A DNA stretch of 64,000 nucleotides from Prostheceraeus crozeri (taxonomy: Eukaryota; Platyhelminthes; Polycladida; Euryleptidae), in assembly GCA_907163375.1 (NCBI GenBank), contig CAJQUW010009227.1:392785-456784 (forward strand), given 5' to 3'. The translations under genes were made by a program, and so were the position numbers. Within the stretch, counting starts at the first letter, position 1, and each line of letters opens with the position of its first letter. Positions 27,101-39,100 of this stretch are shown here, in pieces. The notes below the pieces were generated by a model. The model was not told the DNA's origin, searched no databases, and saw only the letters and a list, made by a program, of their open reading frames with translations.

Positions 27101-30100
27101 GGATTATCAAGTTGTTCTCACATTCAAATATTTTTCGGCTTCAGATATTGACCTAAGAAAAGTGGGGTACTCAAAAATTCCTGATCATTCATATATGTTA
27201 TCAATTCTTATTCTATTCTTAGGCATGAGTAAATTAATCGTTTTCACATCTTGTATGTTGCGGACATTCACCAGTATGACATTCAATTAATGGTTGATGT
27301 TCAAATGTGAAGTTAATTGCATTCTTCGTAGCATATCAATTCTATTGATATGTATGACACTATATGATTCTTTTATTATATTTGATCTGTCATTGTTAAA
27401 TTTGCTTTTGACTAATCATCATTATTACATTTGATAACAGCTTTATGCTACATTTGATTTGACAGGTTATATTTGATAACTGCCCTAATGTTACATTTGA
27501 TTTGACAGGTTATATTTGATAACTGCCCTAATATTGACGTGTTACATTTGCTTTTATCTATATTACATTTGGTCAAAACAAGTGTTATATTTGATCGGGA
27601 AAACCTATAACATATCGGGTATCTATTAAAGCATTCAGTTATTTGAGAGCTTTTATGAAACACACACGCATGTACAAGCTTTGTTGGTGCGATATTTCTT
27701 GACACTTTTAGAAAGTGTCAGATTTATGAAAATTCAATTATCAATGGGAACGATTATCTGATTCACGGTTAAGAATCATTTAGCAGGAGTGTGATATTCG
27801 ACAGCATGAGTCGGAGGCCAGCAGCGGCAAAGGATGACCAGTGGACATTTAAATAACTGACAAAAATGCCCGAGTAATACATCCAATTGCAATTCATAAG
27901 TCTTGAACGTCCTTCTTTGCAACGTCCAAAACTTGCTGCTTAAAGACGTTTTAAAGGAGTTTGTGAAGGTAGATCTAAAATAGCTATTTGTGTCCGTAGC
28001 CTCCTTCCATCGAATTATTTTTCACGTGATCCATCATGACTTGACAATAAAATAATTCGTCATAAATCTTCGACTTTGCAGAAAATCTAATGTTATGTTC
28101 TGCCTCGTGTAGGAGTAGAAAGAATTGTGTCTTCATATTTCCACTTTCCAGTGAGAATCTGTCTGCAGCCAGGGATCCTAATTGGCATCACTTTGCTATA
28201 AGCGCGAAGAGACATGCTCAGAAAGCAATATTTCCGCTGACACTCATACATAAGAAACAGGAAAATAGCCTAATTGTTGCTTCAAGAATTGATTTTAGAC
28301 ATCCGGCTGACTTCGTCTTTAAATAAGGGCTTCAATTGCGGGAAAAGTTCAAGTTAAACGCAGAAAATCTATATTTTCATGAAAAACACAATTTTTGACT
28401 TAGATTAGTACTAGGATTAGTAACTAGATAGATGCTAGATTAGTAACATCCTTAGATTCGAGGTGTCAATATATTCGAACTTCTCATCCCGTAGACTGTC
28501 AACAATATTTGTTTTGACGGCTAGAATTCATAATTTCGAGGTTTCAATACAATGTAACTCATTTTGGGAGCAGCTTCCGATTTCGTAGACTTAAGCAGCT
28601 TTTAAAGCGAGTCTTTCTGCTTATCGAAGATAATAAAACATTGAATGATCTATATGTTTAAAACTTGTCAATTGATTGATCGGCTACAATTCCATTGTCA
28701 TTTAATTGGTTTCCAGATTTTATGTTTAGTGATTGCGCAATTGTTTGAAATTCGGTCATAATTAATATATATATATATAAATAAATAAGTTTTTATAATA
28801 TTGTGGGAATGATTTATCCACTTAATGTCTAGTGATTCTAAACTTACATAGTACTTTCCTTGTGCCCTTGCCACGGATGTATTAAGTCGAAAATATATAT
28901 TAGTCTGCTCTAACTTCAAAATTGCTGTATGACAACGATGCATCTTGGCTCATCACTAATCGAGGTTGAATGTTGGCTAAGAATCAATTAATTTGTTACA
29001 ATCAATTAATTCCAATGGCAAATTTCGAACATCAATTACTGCGATCAATTGTGCAGTTATTTGTAGCAATTGCACATTTTTAAAGTGCCAAATACTTTGG
29101 ATTCACGGGATAATCAATAATGGAATTGTGCACTGGTTTTAGAAGTCTGTTCACTATCTAGTAACAAAAATATGAACAATGTACATTACGCTGACATCGA
29201 ATTACTTTTTTAATTTCTCCAAGTGATCCGCAATGATTCCGGACATATTCTGAAAAATAAATTCAACACAATTACATCATTGAACACGAATGATTCTCAG
29301 GTAATTGCTGTGAACTTACTTGACACTTTCTTGCAACATGAACGATGAAATTGAACTGAACAGCCACACCTGTATCTTGTGTTTTTTGATCATCCTAAAA
29401 TAATCAAAACTAAAGATCAATATTCTTCAATTAAACAAATCTAAGGCCAAAGCATTGATTAGTTCCTCAATAATAACTGCGTCGACGACCGACTGAGACT
29501 TTGCTTCTAGCTGCTAGAGACCGCGACTTTAGAGCTGTGGATTAAGCTATTATCAAATTATTGCTTTAGGCAACAATTTAGAAATATTATGTGTAGCGCA
29601 TAATCACCAGGCAAAAAATGGCGATGAAAAAACGTTCATTGGAGTAACACGGTGCAAAGAACTTGCAAAAGTTTCAAAATCGTCGCTCAGAATTTTAACA
29701 TTCGTGAGCGTAGCCCCGTTTGGGAGCGTTGACTTGATTAAAAAGATGACCAGTTCTGTCACAAGCTCCAATTTCTGCGACTGCGAAGGACAGACAAGTA
29801 TTTAACGTTAATTTCCATGTGTTCATATTTCTCAGCTTCATCTCTGATTATGATTCAGAAGTGCCAGATAGACTGTTGGCCTTCTAGGCTGCCAAGGAAA
29901 TTTCGTGCTTAATTAGTTCAAGTCTGAGGATATCTTTCTATTCTATGCCCAGGCAAACTGGCACTCTGCAATCTTTATGATTATCAGCCGTACTCCAAAG
30001 TCAGGATAAACGCAGAGCAGCCTGTTGTGCAGTCCTTCAACTTGTTTAGCAATTCTAGATATTTTAAGCTAGTTTGGGCCATTGAAAGCAGTGCTGACGA

Positions 30101-33100
30101 GCCCTTGTAGGGCGAAACGCAGCGTCTACAGCTGCCAAGGAATTTTCGTGTTTAAATTGCAAGTCTGAGGACATATTTCTATTATTGGCCTCCAGTATAA
30201 CGTAAATTTTTGATATGAAAAACAGAAGGCACTTTTCATTTTACACGAAAATATGTTAAATAATAGAGTTCTTTATTTTCGAAATGACGTTATTCAAATT
30301 GCACACTCAATGATTCATAACTCATCACGCTCGGATGTACAATATGAAGAGATTATGCAGAGCCACCGTGCAGCATTATCGCAATGTAAAATCACCACAA
30401 AAGTAGCATTATTCAAGGACATCAGCAAAAGTTCGTGAAACATCAATTAATGTCAAAATGGCACAAAAACATGTAAATGTTGCACAAATCCAATGATCCC
30501 AGTCCGAAAACACATACCATCCATAACAAGCATGACAGCAGTTGATTTCACTGACATTTTTTACTGTTTTTTTTTGCTCAAGAGTCAGAAGTTCATTATT
30601 TACTAAGTTACTGTCATCAACCTTACAATAAGCTACGAATCTAGTGTTGACCAATTATCTGAAATACACGATTCTTATACGTTTATCTGTTTTAATGAAT
30701 CGGAGCGATGCGACAAAGTGTTGAATATAATTCTCACCATCGCCAGTCTGAAGCGCTTGAAGTTGATGCGAGTTCCACTGGAAGAGACACTTTCTTAAGG
30801 ATCTAGAACTGATTTGACTTAATTAGTATTATTTGAGTTACAATGTTTTTCATGCTTAAAGTTGAAATTCGATAATAGTGAATTAATCAATTTAATGTGA
30901 GTTTATTAGAGTAAATTGTACGCGTATATCAGTGTTTACTTGGAAGCGCCCATCACCTTACATGAATTTCAATAATTAGATGATAGATACTTGACGATTA
31001 CTTCGTCCACTTTTGCACCGACGACTTGGGAACAGCTGTCACATGTCAATGTACAACTGAGCTCAATCAGCAGGAAAACTGAAGTCAGAACGCGGAGTGC
31101 TAAATGCCAACTTCAAGTAGCTTTGAGGTTGCAGAGAAACACTTGATTTAGTACTTTCTTCAGTGCTTGAAAATTATATTAAAACACAGTCGGAGTGATT
31201 AAAAAGTGGTATATGATATGAGTACACCATATGAATACTTCAATTTCTGCACAATGCTTCAAGTTCATCTGATAATTGCAGAATATTCACACTTTTCAAA
31301 TCCTTTTTCTATCCATACAGCGGGGAGGTGATTCGGCAATCTGTCGCATTTTTGTGGTGTAAACATGGTCCTCCTAAAACTAAACCGCCCGACCAATACT
31401 TTTCATGAATTTCAGTTTTAAATATATTTTCTAAGGTTTCACCAGAATCTCAATGCGTTTGACACTCTATAAGGTCAAATTCATGACCTATTTTGAAAAA
31501 CAGTTTCTTCAAAATCTGAATTTTGCCACTTTATCGAACTTTTTGTATGACAACTATCAATAAAATGCATTGATTTTCAAAACAGTACATGCCTCTATAA
31601 ATTTGACCCTGTAAGATATATCATGATTATCGATCTTTAGATGCAAATGGAAAACAGACTGGAAAACTTGAATACTGTTGTAAATGCCACTTACCAAAGA
31701 TTTTAGCGGCAATTTTTAATAGCATTATTTTTGAGAATTTCCAAATTATGTGAAAATTTTTGATTATTATATGCCAATTGAGTTATATTTCATGCACAAA
31801 TGAATCTTGTCAATATCTTCTCGTATTCAAAAGTGATTTGTCAGTATAATTAACTATTCTAGCATCATAACGGATGAACCATAAATCGATTTATTACCGA
31901 GATTCGCTAAATTTGAAGATAAATTTGGTAACATTGGAGATAAATACAAAAATCGAACAGGGGACCGAATCGCCTCCTCCACATTCCTCCCCATAGAAAG
32001 TTCTTGCGCTTCAGAGCTAGCTGTAGATATGACTAAACACTTATGTGAATAGCAGCACTGAGAACAAAATGTTGTCTACATACATGAGTTCATCCAGTGT
32101 GAAGGAATTCCTTCAAGTGTGTTCTCGACAGCCGCAAATGTCTGATAAATATCAGACAAGACAGCGAATTATTCGACGTAGATAGGTGCGGATGTCTTTG
32201 TCCAAACCCCGGAGATGAAGCCTTTCTAACATCATTATACATTTGAATGACGCTCGCAGAGTATAAATCAATGAAGACAGAACTAAAGCCTTCACTCGAT
32301 ATGTACTAAATGAGAAGCACTCGAGTGCACATTTGCGAGCTACTTCAATGTTTTTTCTCTTTCTTCTTCATGCAATAGATAAGAGGGAAATTCTCTAATG
32401 ATAAATACATGCACTTAAAAGGCAAGAGTTATCATATAGTCGTCGTCGCTGCAAGGCGATGCATTCTCAATTTCGGATAACTTCAAAGTCCTACTACTGA
32501 AATCGACTCGATCATACGCATCACATAATTTCTTGAGTTCATCTATTCATCAAGATGTGAAATAAGATCAACAGATAGCGCGAATTCCGTCCAACATATT
32601 TGTGATGTGTGTGATATGGTTAAGCGTCACTACTCCTCCATCCCGGGGGCTTGGACGGTGCTGACATAGTCAGACTTTTCTGGAGCGTTGTGATCTCTTA
32701 GTCCCATAGAAGTAAATAATCATACACTTTCTATGGTATTTTTAATTTCTATGCTTAGTCCGGATGCCTCTCCTGCCGACTTCCAATGACACTTTCGAGG
32801 CTCGACCTCTGGAGCGAAGACCTCTGTGCCACGGAGACCACTCTTTGTAAAATTATTTCGATCGTAGTATCTTATTGCAAGCTCTTGCTATAAGGACGAT
32901 TGCTGCATGTATTTTCACCGTGGAATACCCAATGTGCTTACTTATAGCTCCGCTCATCAGCTCATGCGCTAAGAGATGTGTTTAACTGTACAAAGGTGAC
33001 CATGATAATAGCCGTGCAAATTTCACATCCAAGCCTCGATCGCTACGGCAATCTGACCTTCAAATTGAATAGCGATGGTTACGAAGTGTTATAACGAAAT

Positions 33101-36100
33101 TGATGGTGATTTTACTAATCGTGGCATGAACTTTTATTTGCATAAAATAAATTAAATGTTAAATGACATGTAATAATTAATGTAATATAAACCGAAAATT
33201 GTACGAACCACTAAGTACATGTATTTGGAAATAATGCACAGAAACCATTCATCTAAAGTTCTACCTCCAATTTCACCGAAATCTTTCACCTGCATAACTC
33301 TTTTACCAAAACCGCAAGCACTAAACTACAACTTCGAGTTTTGTATTTGAAGGTATTTTAAAAATATTGGCTTAGTTCAAATGCTTTGTTGAATACATAT
33401 ATTTACTATGCGGCGAGAATGTTCTCATTGTTTTATTTCAGATTCTTTTGTGATTCTTTAAATGAAATTCGAAACGCTAACAAATAATAGTAGAAACAAA
33501 ATTTACTGAAATGACTAGCCTAAAACATTGATGGAAAACAAGTGTGGCGCAAATACCCCTTTAGACTACCACATATTACTTACATAAGCATTAAAGCGTT
33601 TACTAAATGGAGCATTTGAGATCGAATGAGATATCTAGAATAGAAAAGTTATAACGAACAAATAGTTCATGCATTTTCTGTGGATTATTCATTATTCAAA
33701 CATATTTTAAGTCGCTGAAAGTCAACACATCTTTGACATTTTACATGTAGTCCTCTAACATGATTCGGGAGGCATTATCTTTCCTATTCTCAAATGAAGG
33801 TATATATATACATTTTTTTCTGACCTAAGAAGCTCAAAATCGACAATGATAGGTCGAAAGGGAGTACCTACAGCATCAACATTATTCTGGAGAGAAAATT
33901 AAAATAAAATCATTGATGCATTGATGATAATGATGAATTAATGATAAGTTAAGAGGTTTCATTATCTACTGAATACTCGACCATGAACCTTACAACACGA
34001 ACTTTCTATGATGTTTGCATACGAAATTGTATAGTTTATAATGATATGAATACACTAATAATAGGATACTCTGTGAAATGAAACGTCAACGTCACTACTA
34101 CCCAACAGGGGGAGGGGCTTGGACGATGCAGACATTATCAGACTTCTCAGGAGCGCTGCGATATAGCTTGGATGCGCTTCCTGCCTACTTCCAATGACAC
34201 ATTTGGGGCTTGATCTCTATTCCATAAGATCGCTAGGTCAAGCACTTAACCATTATGCCACGGAGAACACTGAGACTATCATGTGCATATTCACAATCAC
34301 TCTTACAGAGTTAATCGACGGGATATGAACATACTGTATAAGTTCATAAAATGGCTTGTCCACTGCATAATGATTACTATAAAGCGTGACTGTTTTTAAA
34401 GAGTAATGATTCAAAATGGCATGAGTTAAATATTAATATCTCAAATAAGCAAATTCACAACTGTCTTTTCGACTTATCATCTTTGAAATATTTTACATCG
34501 CTTCATTCATGCAATTTCGATGTGATTAAAGGAACTTGAAATAGCATGACATTTAGAAAATGAGACGCTCTATTCTTCTGAGAAATGTTAATTTTGAATG
34601 AAATTGGCAATCTATTTTTGGGATTAATGAGAAAAGAAGGATTTCTTTAAAAAAGGAACATTTTGATAAGTTCTATTTTCAGGTTAATCAAAATCTCATG
34701 CAAGTAGGACTTCTTCTCATCAGCTGAATCTAAATTTAACACGATATCAACATTTTTGCAGGAGTTCCTTCATACCTCACCTCTATTACATCATCAATCT
34801 TTACCGAGGTCATGAGGCTTCCAACATGAAATCCTAAGTCAAGATTTTCGATATGCACTGTAGGGAAGCACCGACAACTATTTGAATGTCTGAGCATTGA
34901 TTATACGCGCACATAAAACGTTCCGCTGCAGTTTTGAGAGCGCGGCTTCGTTATTACAATTCATCTTTGCATTGAATTGTATCCAATCAACACAGATATA
35001 GATTAATTGTTTCACATTCTCCAAAATGAAAAGTTCCAACAACAAATAAAAATCAAACCAAAATTGCGCAGCACACTCAAGGGCAACCTTAGAGTATCAA
35101 TCAAATTGAACAAAACAAGTTTAAGGCCTTACTTTTGAAACCTTGTTGAATATGAAAGAAAGATAATAGCACTAATGTAATAATCATAATGCACAAGATA
35201 AGGAAACAATTAAAAGACTTAAAATTACTCAACCTAACAAATGCTATATCATTCGAAATTTCGCAAATATATCGTCTAGAGTTTCATGCTTAAAGTAAAT
35301 AGTGCTTCATTTACAAAAAATATTAAATTACAGAAAATAAAATAAATGTACATGTGGAAATATGAAGCGTATTTACAATTATTCATGCAGTATATGATTT
35401 ATTTCGGTTTTGTTTGGGAATGAATATAATGAACATCAATTACATTTGAAGCTATAGCTGAAAATTTTTGCTAAAAAGAGAGAGGCATTTAAATGCAAGC
35501 TTTAGTTCATTATATGAAGATTATTGAAAATTATGTTCACAAATTATTTAAATGTGTTAGACTGGACTTAGGCAGCTAATAATGCTGATTATAGAAAGAC
35601 ATTACAGGATGAACGAAATTCAAATTTCTAGAAATATACACTGTGCATGACTTGAATATACACACAAGTATCCTACCCTTTGTATCTCCTCAATATCATC
35701 ATTTTCATATCAGCTTACATATTTTTATACTTAGTTGACATCCTGTTCACCATACAAGATTGCATCTCACTGACATCTCACTGAACTCCACATGACTTCA
35801 ACAAATAGAAGCATATGAGCTATGTATGACTTGTGAATGTTTCAGCGTCACTACTACCCTATCCTGATAGGCTTGGACGGTGTTGACGCAGTCAGACTTT
35901 AAGTTGGAGCGTTGTGATCTCTTAGTCCAGATGCCCTTCCTGACGAATTCCAATGACACTTTTGGGGCTCGACCTCTGGACCAGAAGATCACTAGGCCAA
36001 GCACTTAACCACTTTGCCACGCAGACGGTGTATGAGCTATGTATGACAAAATAAGCCGATTTGGCATGCCAGCGAATAAAGCTGAGAACTAGTACACCAC

Positions 36101-39100
36101 GGCTTCAATGTTATTCAAATTGTTAATCAACATGAATACAAAAAATGGACAAAAATGAGAGAGCAAGAGAAAATGAGATAGACAGGAAAATAGGCGCACA
36201 GACTGTCTGACAAACTATTGAGATGTCATCCCAATCACTCAGTCGATGTAAAGAAATGAATGGAGTTAACGAATTGCTGGAGACATATCATTTAAAGCTT
36301 TCATCAGTCTAGACGAAATGAAATGACGGAGTAAAGGTATGGATCCGAATTCTGATCACAAATATAATCGTTTGGTTAATTGCATTAATACTTTAGCGAA
36401 TATTATGAACTTAGAGAGGAGACGGAGGGATTATCATCAGGTACATGTTGCAAACCCATAGGCCAGCAGATGGATAACGGATAAAGCTAATGAACAAGTT
36501 ATAGGTTTGTAAGTGAAATATGTTGTAAAATTAATATTCGAATTTGAAGTTTCTAATGAATGACTTCAATAATGATAAATATTCGAAATCACTTAAAAAT
36601 TTCCTAAATGAAAACTAAAAGCGCACAGATAACACTGATATTCAAAGCGTCCGTTAAGGAGTTCTCAGGTCATGTTCTAATTCTCAGCTTTATAGTTGGC
36701 TAAGACAAGCAAACCACAAAATACGTTCGTAAATCTAACAGGGTGGTCCGGCCTCTCTCGCATGGACTGATAATTTATAGTCTGAGGATAGATTTGAAGG
36801 ACTGAGAGCGTCCTTGGAATTCTAGGATATACCTTACGCATCTTCATTCTTTTAGGATGCTCTGTTTATGCTTAAGTTGAATCTAAGCAAGTGGTGATCT
36901 ACCTAGTTTCTGAGCCTTCATTTTCGAAAAGCTACGTACACATTTAGCACGCACTGACACCAGTACATAAACAATCGTTTCTAATAGACCATCATGAATT
37001 AATTCAATCGACATGAACATTAGCCGACTATGTACGACCGAAGGTCTTGGAATACTGATTTTGCTGTTATGGCAGCTTGAACCATTCATTGTTGCGAAAA
37101 CAAAAAACGGAATTCTTTGATGTGATTGTTTTGTTTATGTTGCATACAAGCCTTAAGCAACAATTACCAGGTCTATGCCTTGTACAAGGGGTCAGCAACC
37201 TCTACAATCCCGCGGGCCACTGGATCGAGTTCAACATACTCGCGGGCTGCAACCCCAGCAGTAGTTAATCATTACAAGATGAATCTTTAGTGTGACATTT
37301 GAAAACTATTCACAAGACAATTCCTCTTTGTAGTTCTGTTAATGGAAAATTCACAAATTGGAAATAATTTTAATTCATCATTCATTACAAAAACTGATGA
37401 CAGTCAACTGAGTATACAAAGAATACACGTCGCAGTAGGTTGGCGGAGGAACTACGAACTCGTACCGTTCTAAGCATCACAAACTCCCAACTAATAAATG
37501 GAAGGCAGCCAGATCGTGTTTCTGCAGGGAACGAGTCCGAAAATTAGACTTTCACAGAATGATGTACTTCCTATGCCTACTACGAATCTGCACGTCTGCC
37601 GAGTTCTGGACCGTTCCCTGCCCTGTCAGACAGGATCAAAGAAAACACATGCTAATCCAATGGGGCGCAGGTTGCAGTTTTTGTCAAAAAAGAGACTTTA
37701 TATGTTTTCGCTTATCAACTGAAAAGTACGAAGTCTAGAGTCACAATTTTCGGCATGATATGTCTTCAGGTGATTTCCAATTATGTGTATGTGATATTAT
37801 CATGCTTCTGATCGGCGATGTATGCGAGAATGAGGCTCAATGTGTATAAAGTGGGCCAACATAATAGTGTTTGCGGACAGTGGGAGGCTTGGCAAATGTG
37901 AATGTGCGTAGCTTCATAGATAAATGTTCATGAACATGATAGGAAATGACCTGATGACAAGTCATGTAAAAAATTATGACTAAGGGCTTATTACTTTCCG
38001 CTTAATCAGAGAAAATATAGAACATTTATTTTTGCCAAAAAACTGCAATCTGCGTCTCATTGGATATAATGTGTTTTTCTTTGATCATGTCAGACAAGAT
38101 GAGGAACTAACTAGAACTCAGTAGACGCGTAGTTTCCTATTGGGCAGTGTGTACATCACTCTGTGAGTCTCATTTTTGACCTCATTCCCTGCAGAAGCTT
38201 GTTCTGGCTGCCGGACTATATAGGAGTATTCTGCATGTGTCCGTAGCGCGATGATGCACGGGAGAAACAATTGTACATTGGACTGTGAAAGGTGATCAGA
38301 TCGTGAAGTTGAAAGGAACAGAAAAGAAAGTGTGATGTGGGACTGATCAATGGACAGGAGTGAAGACCTGCGAAAGAAGATGAACCTAGATAGCATTTTC
38401 AATATTCTGCGAATAAGGTTGCAGCGTTACAGCCACAGTATGAGAAGATAAGATGACTAGAAGAATAGATCCTGACACCATGAGGTTGAAAGCAAGAAGT
38501 CGAGAGACAGAGCACAGAAAACATGGTCACAAGTCGTCTCTGATGACCTCGATCTCAGGACACAAATTCAGCAATGTTCTATGATCAGCAGGAGTAGAGG
38601 CGCGCCACCGAAAGGCAACAACCGTCTGACAGCGTGGAAAATGACGGAAAGAAATCAGTTTTACAAAAGCTACTGTAGTTGTAGTGGGCTACACATGACG
38701 GCAATTTTGAAATGGAGCCACGGGTCGCACGAGATGGGTTCGCGGACCGCAGGTTGACGACCCCTGCCTTAGACATACCGATGCATACCAGTGAATTTTC
38801 ACTAGTTCTAACGGAAGATAAAGATGTAGACAAATGTGTCAAACGTACCAATTAGCATTTCTATAAAAATTGTGTTTCAAACAACTGTCAAAGCTAATAA
38901 GGTTGTTTCATTAACTTCATTATAGAAATCAGACGCTTCCTTTTTGGGATAATACTGCAGTATTACAATGGAAAGAAACCCTCTGTTAATGGTAACTTCA
39001 CAGCGATTTGAGTCAATGTTGCTAGGTAGCTCTTAAAATGAATCAAATTACTGAAGCATTCAACAGTTGTACATTCTTGCCGAAGGACAGTCTACTGTAA

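Larger units (their letters stand above)
25762..27605 (+). mobile_element. IS630/Tc1-like DNA transposon, DD32E
   Basis: 1844 bp flanked by TA (25760-25761 and 27606-27607). Both ends start GGTTTTCCCGATCAAATATA; the inverted repeat is perfect for 24 bp and continues imperfectly to about 45 bp. Both subterminal regions are full of short motifs of the type ATCAAATATAA and CAAATGTAA in direct or inverse orientation. The right side also has a tandem duplication of a 43-bp unit. One transposase gene lies in the middle. Confidence 0.9.
24913..29205 (-). other. GRAMD4: GRAMD4 intron, 4.3 kb
   Basis: It carries the IS630-like transposon at 25762-27605 and a run of alternating TA at about 28766-28780. 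The stretches 24913-25761 and 27606-29205 hold no gene I can support; a TACCGTAAAACC sequence at 25269 resembles a pogo terminus but has no partner. Confidence 0.85.
29395..33811 (-). other. GRAMD4: GRAMD4 intron, 4.4 kb
   Basis: It carries the hammerhead-bearing repeat at 29885-30190, on the strand opposite to the gene, and a SINE at 32616-32842 with a nested 49-bp insert. 30191-32615 and 32843-33811 show nothing else I recognise. Confidence 0.85.

Noticed and set aside
28120-28350. Minus-strand reading LEATIRLFSCFL between plausible splice sites
   Set aside because: The 24803-24912 exon supplies the same family segment with much closer similarity and correct phase.
28810-28925. GTAAGT donor on the minus strand after a short open stretch
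   Set aside because: No frame joins the neighbouring exons without stops or loss of family similarity.
29191-29206. TAA after LEKLKK read as the end of the gene
   Set aside because: A GTAATT donor precedes it and the next exon continues the conserved sequence in phase.
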